This document shows, piece after piece, positions 17,820-20,034 of a stretch of DNA of 20,034 bases (position 1 is the first letter of the stretch; every line of letters starts with the position of its first letter). The notes under the pieces were generated by a model. That model was not told where the DNA came from. It saw only the letters and a list, made by a program, of their open reading frames with translations, and ran no database searches. The stretch spans positions 75,480 through 95,513 of the forward strand of contig BFEA01000602.1 in the NCBI GenBank assembly GCA_003427395.1, given 5' to 3'. This DNA comes from Chara braunii (lineage: Eukaryota > Streptophyta > Charophyceae > Charales > Characeae). The translations under genes and the position numbers were made by a program.

Positions 17820-18258
17820 AAGGCTACTGCTGCTGCTCCTGGACATCCTTTTGATTGTCCTTGTCATCTTCTACTATGTTTGCATCCTCGACAGGGTGCC
17901 TGGACGTACACATAAGAGGCATCTGTGAAGAAGGACGTCAGCATGGACGGGCGGCGGGCGAAGAGCAGGTCTTCAATGGACCACTCTAGAAGCCACCGCG
18001 CGGGCCACAGCCCGGCTCGCAGTGCAAGGGCGCGTTAGAGTTTGTGTGTCATATGTCGTCCTCTACCGTCCGCTCCTTCATCGTCCCCGTTCGGTGGACC
18101 TTCACCGCCATCGTGGAATTACTGCCCTGTTGTACGTGTTGTTGATGGCCGACCTCTATTGAAGGTTGACACTGCTTCTCCTAGTCACAATTTTGCTTGT
18201 CGTGGTCCTCCCGTTCCACATGTGCTTCCTCTCTCGTTGATGGCTGACCTCTACCGAA
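17716..18258 (+). repeat. degenerate ~100-bp repeats with a GATGGCCGACCTCTA core
   Basis: Units end in CATGGCCGACGTCTTTAGAAGG (17802-17822), GATGGCCGACCTCTATTGAAGG (18144-18165) and GATGGCTGACCTCTACCGAAGG (18239-18260). The first two are also similar over the preceding roughly 90 bp, through TCTTCGTCATCGT versus CTTCATCGTCCC. In one phase the cores read MADxxRR followed by a Leu-rich stretch; at 18145 this phase is stopped after five codons, so a coding role is doubtful. Confidence 0.6.
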
Positions 18259-18342
18259 GGCCTCCAACAGAGAAGACGAGGGATGAACACCAACTACCAT
18301 CGACATCGACATCAGCAGCGCATCCCGCGGGCGTTTGTCCAC

Positions 18343-18747
18343 ACTAAATGCAATCTCCATCGCCCGAAAGACACGTGCCGACATACGCAACTTCTCCCAG
18401 AAATACTCCTTCGTCGCATCATCGCATTGCCTAAGATCCTCCCACGCACCCCACCGTCCTCCTTTTCATCCACCAACTCGGCGTCGCTCGTGGAAGAACA
18501 TTGCAACCCATGGCGCAACAAACCTGAACTGCAGCCTCGGTGATGAACACCGTATCCAGCCTTTGACCGGGACTTGATGAATCGTCTTCCTCCTCCGCGC
18601 ACGGATCTGCGCTCTTATTCTGCCCAATGCCCTCTCTTGTTGACAACGAAAGAGCACGACCGCCACGACAGTCTTCTCGATCATCGTCAACTTCGCACGT
18701 TCGTCGTCGCTACCGCCCTCCATTGACATGTGTGTTGCAATGCTCAT
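18343..18747 (-). pseudogene. PIF/Harbinger-like (HARBI1-type) transposase N-terminal fragment
   Basis: On the - strand a frame from the ATG at 18745-18747 gives an Arg/Gln-rich segment (RCQQERALGRIRAQIRARRR). Nearer 18343 two phases carry SWWMKRRTVG and then WEDLRQCDDATKEYFWEKLR followed by MSARVFRAM. The order W-W/V-x-R, W-E-D-L, Asp-rich, Y-F-x-x-x-L-R-M-S-x-x-x-F is the N-terminal signature of HARBI1-like nucleases, the DDE transposases of PIF/Harbinger elements. At least one frameshift near 18450 separates the parts. No catalytic Asp/Asp/Glu motifs follow, so the copy is truncated after the RMS motif. No terminal inverted repeats were found. Confidence rests on the motif order alone. Confidence 0.5.
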
Positions 18748-18980
18748 GAACCACGAAAATACAACAGCCTACCAACTCGTCGCGACCACGGTAACCTCAG
18801 CGCCAAGTCCTCGACGACGTTCCCCACATGTGCTTGACTCAACACATAGGCGAGGCGGCACGCAGCGGTGATGGCGATGGCAATGGACCTTCGCGGGGCA
18901 CTCACAAATTTGTGACGACGTACGAGGACTCCATTGCGCCGCTGCAAATGCCCGTTTCCGTCATAACAGATATGGACGCT

Positions 18981-19017
18981 ATCGGGGCAGAAACCCTGAC
19001 AAGGGTATCTGCCCGAT
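18981..19017. repeat. strong hairpin, 5' member of a pair
   Basis: Arms GGGCAGA and TCTGCCC, extended by ATCG/CGAT outside with one bulged G and by ACCCT/AGGGT inside across an A:A mismatch, close on a GACA loop. The hairpin is followed directly by ATTTTTA. Confidence 0.85.
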
Positions 19018-19025
19018 ATTTTTAA

Positions 19026-19046
19026 AAGTCGGATGATGTCCGACTT
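19026..19046. repeat. perfect 8-bp hairpin, 3' member of a pair
   Basis: Arms AAGTCGGA (19026-19033) and TCCGACTT (19039-19046) with a five-base loop, eight bases after the previous hairpin. Confidence 0.85.
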
Positions 19047-19331
19047 AGTAAAGGGTTATCTGAGCTTCATAACGTGATGAGATGGGCTATCTGCCGAGAG
19101 TTTATTCTGACTCGACCTATGACCGAGAGACTAAAACTTATTGAACCTAAGACCTGACGCCTGCGGCACTTCGGAAGTGGTGGCAGGAACCGACGGTGTG
19201 ATTGGTCCCTCCTCATGTTTGTGATCGCAACCCAATACAAGGCATTACAACATTAGTGTGAGTACAAGGTGAGTGAGGCAGTTGATGCTTCACGTGAGAT
19301 TTGTCCTGCCTTGTTGGCAAGGCACTTGGGG
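19047..19331. other. intergenic sequence, nothing recognised
   Basis: Short CACTTC/GAAGTG foldback near 19168-19180; no gene or RNA recognised. Confidence 0.4.
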
Positions 19332-19351
19332 AAAAAAAAAAAAAAAAAAAA
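19332..19351 (+). repeat. poly-A tract (20 bases)
   Basis: Twenty A bases after GGCACTTGGGG. It may be the tail of a small + strand retroelement, but no element body or target-site duplication is recognised. Confidence 0.7.
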
Positions 19352-19867
19352 TAGGTTCAAAGCTTCGAAGGGGGAAAAAAATATTTTTTGTTTTTTGGTT
19401 CGCGCCAGCATTTGTTTTGATGGCCGAAATGATTTTTTCTGACTTTGAAATTTTTTCTATGGATGCGCGGGTACCTAATCCACGCGCTTGATTGTTTTTC
19501 AGATTTTTTTTATATAGCGAGTTACTAATTAAAAATCGTCAAAATTGGGGTACTTTTTGGTACCCCCACTTGATTATCATGGGGTTTGAACTTGGGACTG
19601 CCTTTTAGCAGGTGGGGTGGCTCTACGGGCACTGCGGAGCACACCCTGCCAGTAAAAAAAACAGGGCTGAGGGAAAACGAGATAGTTTTCTTTTATTTTG
19701 TTTTTGACACTTTTTGTTTTAATTCTTTCTTTCTTTTCTTTAATTTATTTTTCTTCCCTCTTTTGGGGAAAAACAAGGCTGCCAAAGCAATGAAGAGGCG
19801 TCCGCCACCTAGAGATAGACCACTGGATCCCCCGATTGGCATTTAGCAAAGTCTGCTGATGTTCATA
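19352..19867. other. T-rich intergenic sequence
   Basis: Many T runs, and a hairpin GGGGTAC/GTACCCC at 19547-19566. A B-box-like word occurs on the - strand (AGTTCAAACCCC, about 19574-19585), but no complete tRNA can be folded. No gene recognised. Confidence 0.45.
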
Positions 19868-19896
19868 GGGGAGGGGACCTGAGGGGAGGCACAGGG
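19868..19896 (+). other. G-quadruplex motif
   Basis: Four G runs (GGGG, GGGG, GGGG, GGG) with loops of 1, 6 and 7 bases satisfy the standard G3+N1-7 pattern. Function unknown. Confidence 0.7.
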
Positions 19897-19925
19897 ATTG
19901 GTCATGTTGGCATGGTCCCTGATGC

Positions 19926-19948
19926 TACCGGCTGTCCCCTAGCCGGTA
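19926..19948. repeat. perfect hairpin TACCGGCT/AGCCGGTA
   Basis: Eight-bp perfect stem with a seven-base loop GTCCCCT, 30 bases after the G-quadruplex motif. Confidence 0.85.
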
Positions 19949-20010
19949 TCGCCCACCTGCAGGTCGGGAGCAACCCCCGCATGTTCTCTCGTGAACACGG
20001 TTCTGGCTGC

Positions 20011-20026
20011 TACGGGGTTCCCCGTA
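20011..20026. repeat. perfect palindrome TACGGGG/CCCCGTA
   Basis: Seven-bp perfect arms with a two-base TT spacer, near the window edge. A weaker TGTTC/GAACA foldback lies at 19982-19997. Confidence 0.85.
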
Positions 20027-20034
20027 TGCCTACA

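Noticed and set aside
17803-17928. 41-residue peptide with a strongly hydrophobic, membrane-like stretch
   Set aside because: Its repeat partner at 18145 is stopped after five codons and other phases are equally open. Leu-richness follows from CTG/CTT repeats, so a small membrane protein is not supported.
19570-19660. tRNA- or SINE-like B-box on the - strand (AGTTCAAACCCC)
   Set aside because: No cloverleaf or convincing A-box can be found at the right distance.

Overview
The window looks like nuclear DNA of a streptophyte, a land plant or charophyte green alga. The dominant element is an L1-like LINE. Its ORF1 pairs a DUF4283-like region with a zinc knuckle, and its ORF2 ends in a zf-RVT-type finger; this layout is typical of plant LINEs. 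Long pure poly-A tracts, (CA)n and (TC)n microsatellites and the absence of any operon-like gene run fit this. A Chara-like alga is my best guess, but the sequence alone does not prove it. I find no intact host gene.

Left half (about 245-11406): one old, broken LINE on the + strand. Its ORF1 (about 245-3123) and ORF2 (3163-11406) are recognisable but carry many stops and frameshifts. The reverse transcriptase keeps blocks A and B and has lost block C (the catalytic DD) and the following region through an internal deletion near 5285. Two younger insertions split this LINE. The first (6064-9521) lies on the - strand, ends in a 38-base poly-A tail (poly-T on +) and is flanked by a perfect 13-bp target-site duplication (6051-6063 and 9522-9534). 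I recognise no protein in it. The second (about 9621-10238) is a 5'-truncated fragment of another LINE, holding only the end of ORF2, a 3' UTR with a 50-bp tandem duplication, and a 36-base poly-A tail. The old LINE then resumes at about 10239 with its zinc finger and C-terminal tail.

Middle (11407-15150): non-coding DNA with (CA)n and (TC)n microsatellites, a decayed Ser/Pro/Ala-rich reading frame (12622-13186) whose 3' end is repeated downstream, and a 95-bp foldback hairpin (14088-14182).

Right third (15150-20034): fragments and repeats. These include two copies of a structured repeat also present near the left end (136-240), a 33-bp tandem repeat, a BED-like zinc finger reading frame suggestive of a hAT transposase, a PIF/Harbinger-like transposase N-terminal fragment on the - strand, and several strong hairpins with a G-quadruplex motif near the right edge. 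No genes here appear to work together. The window reads as layered transposon insertions whose relative ages can be ordered.
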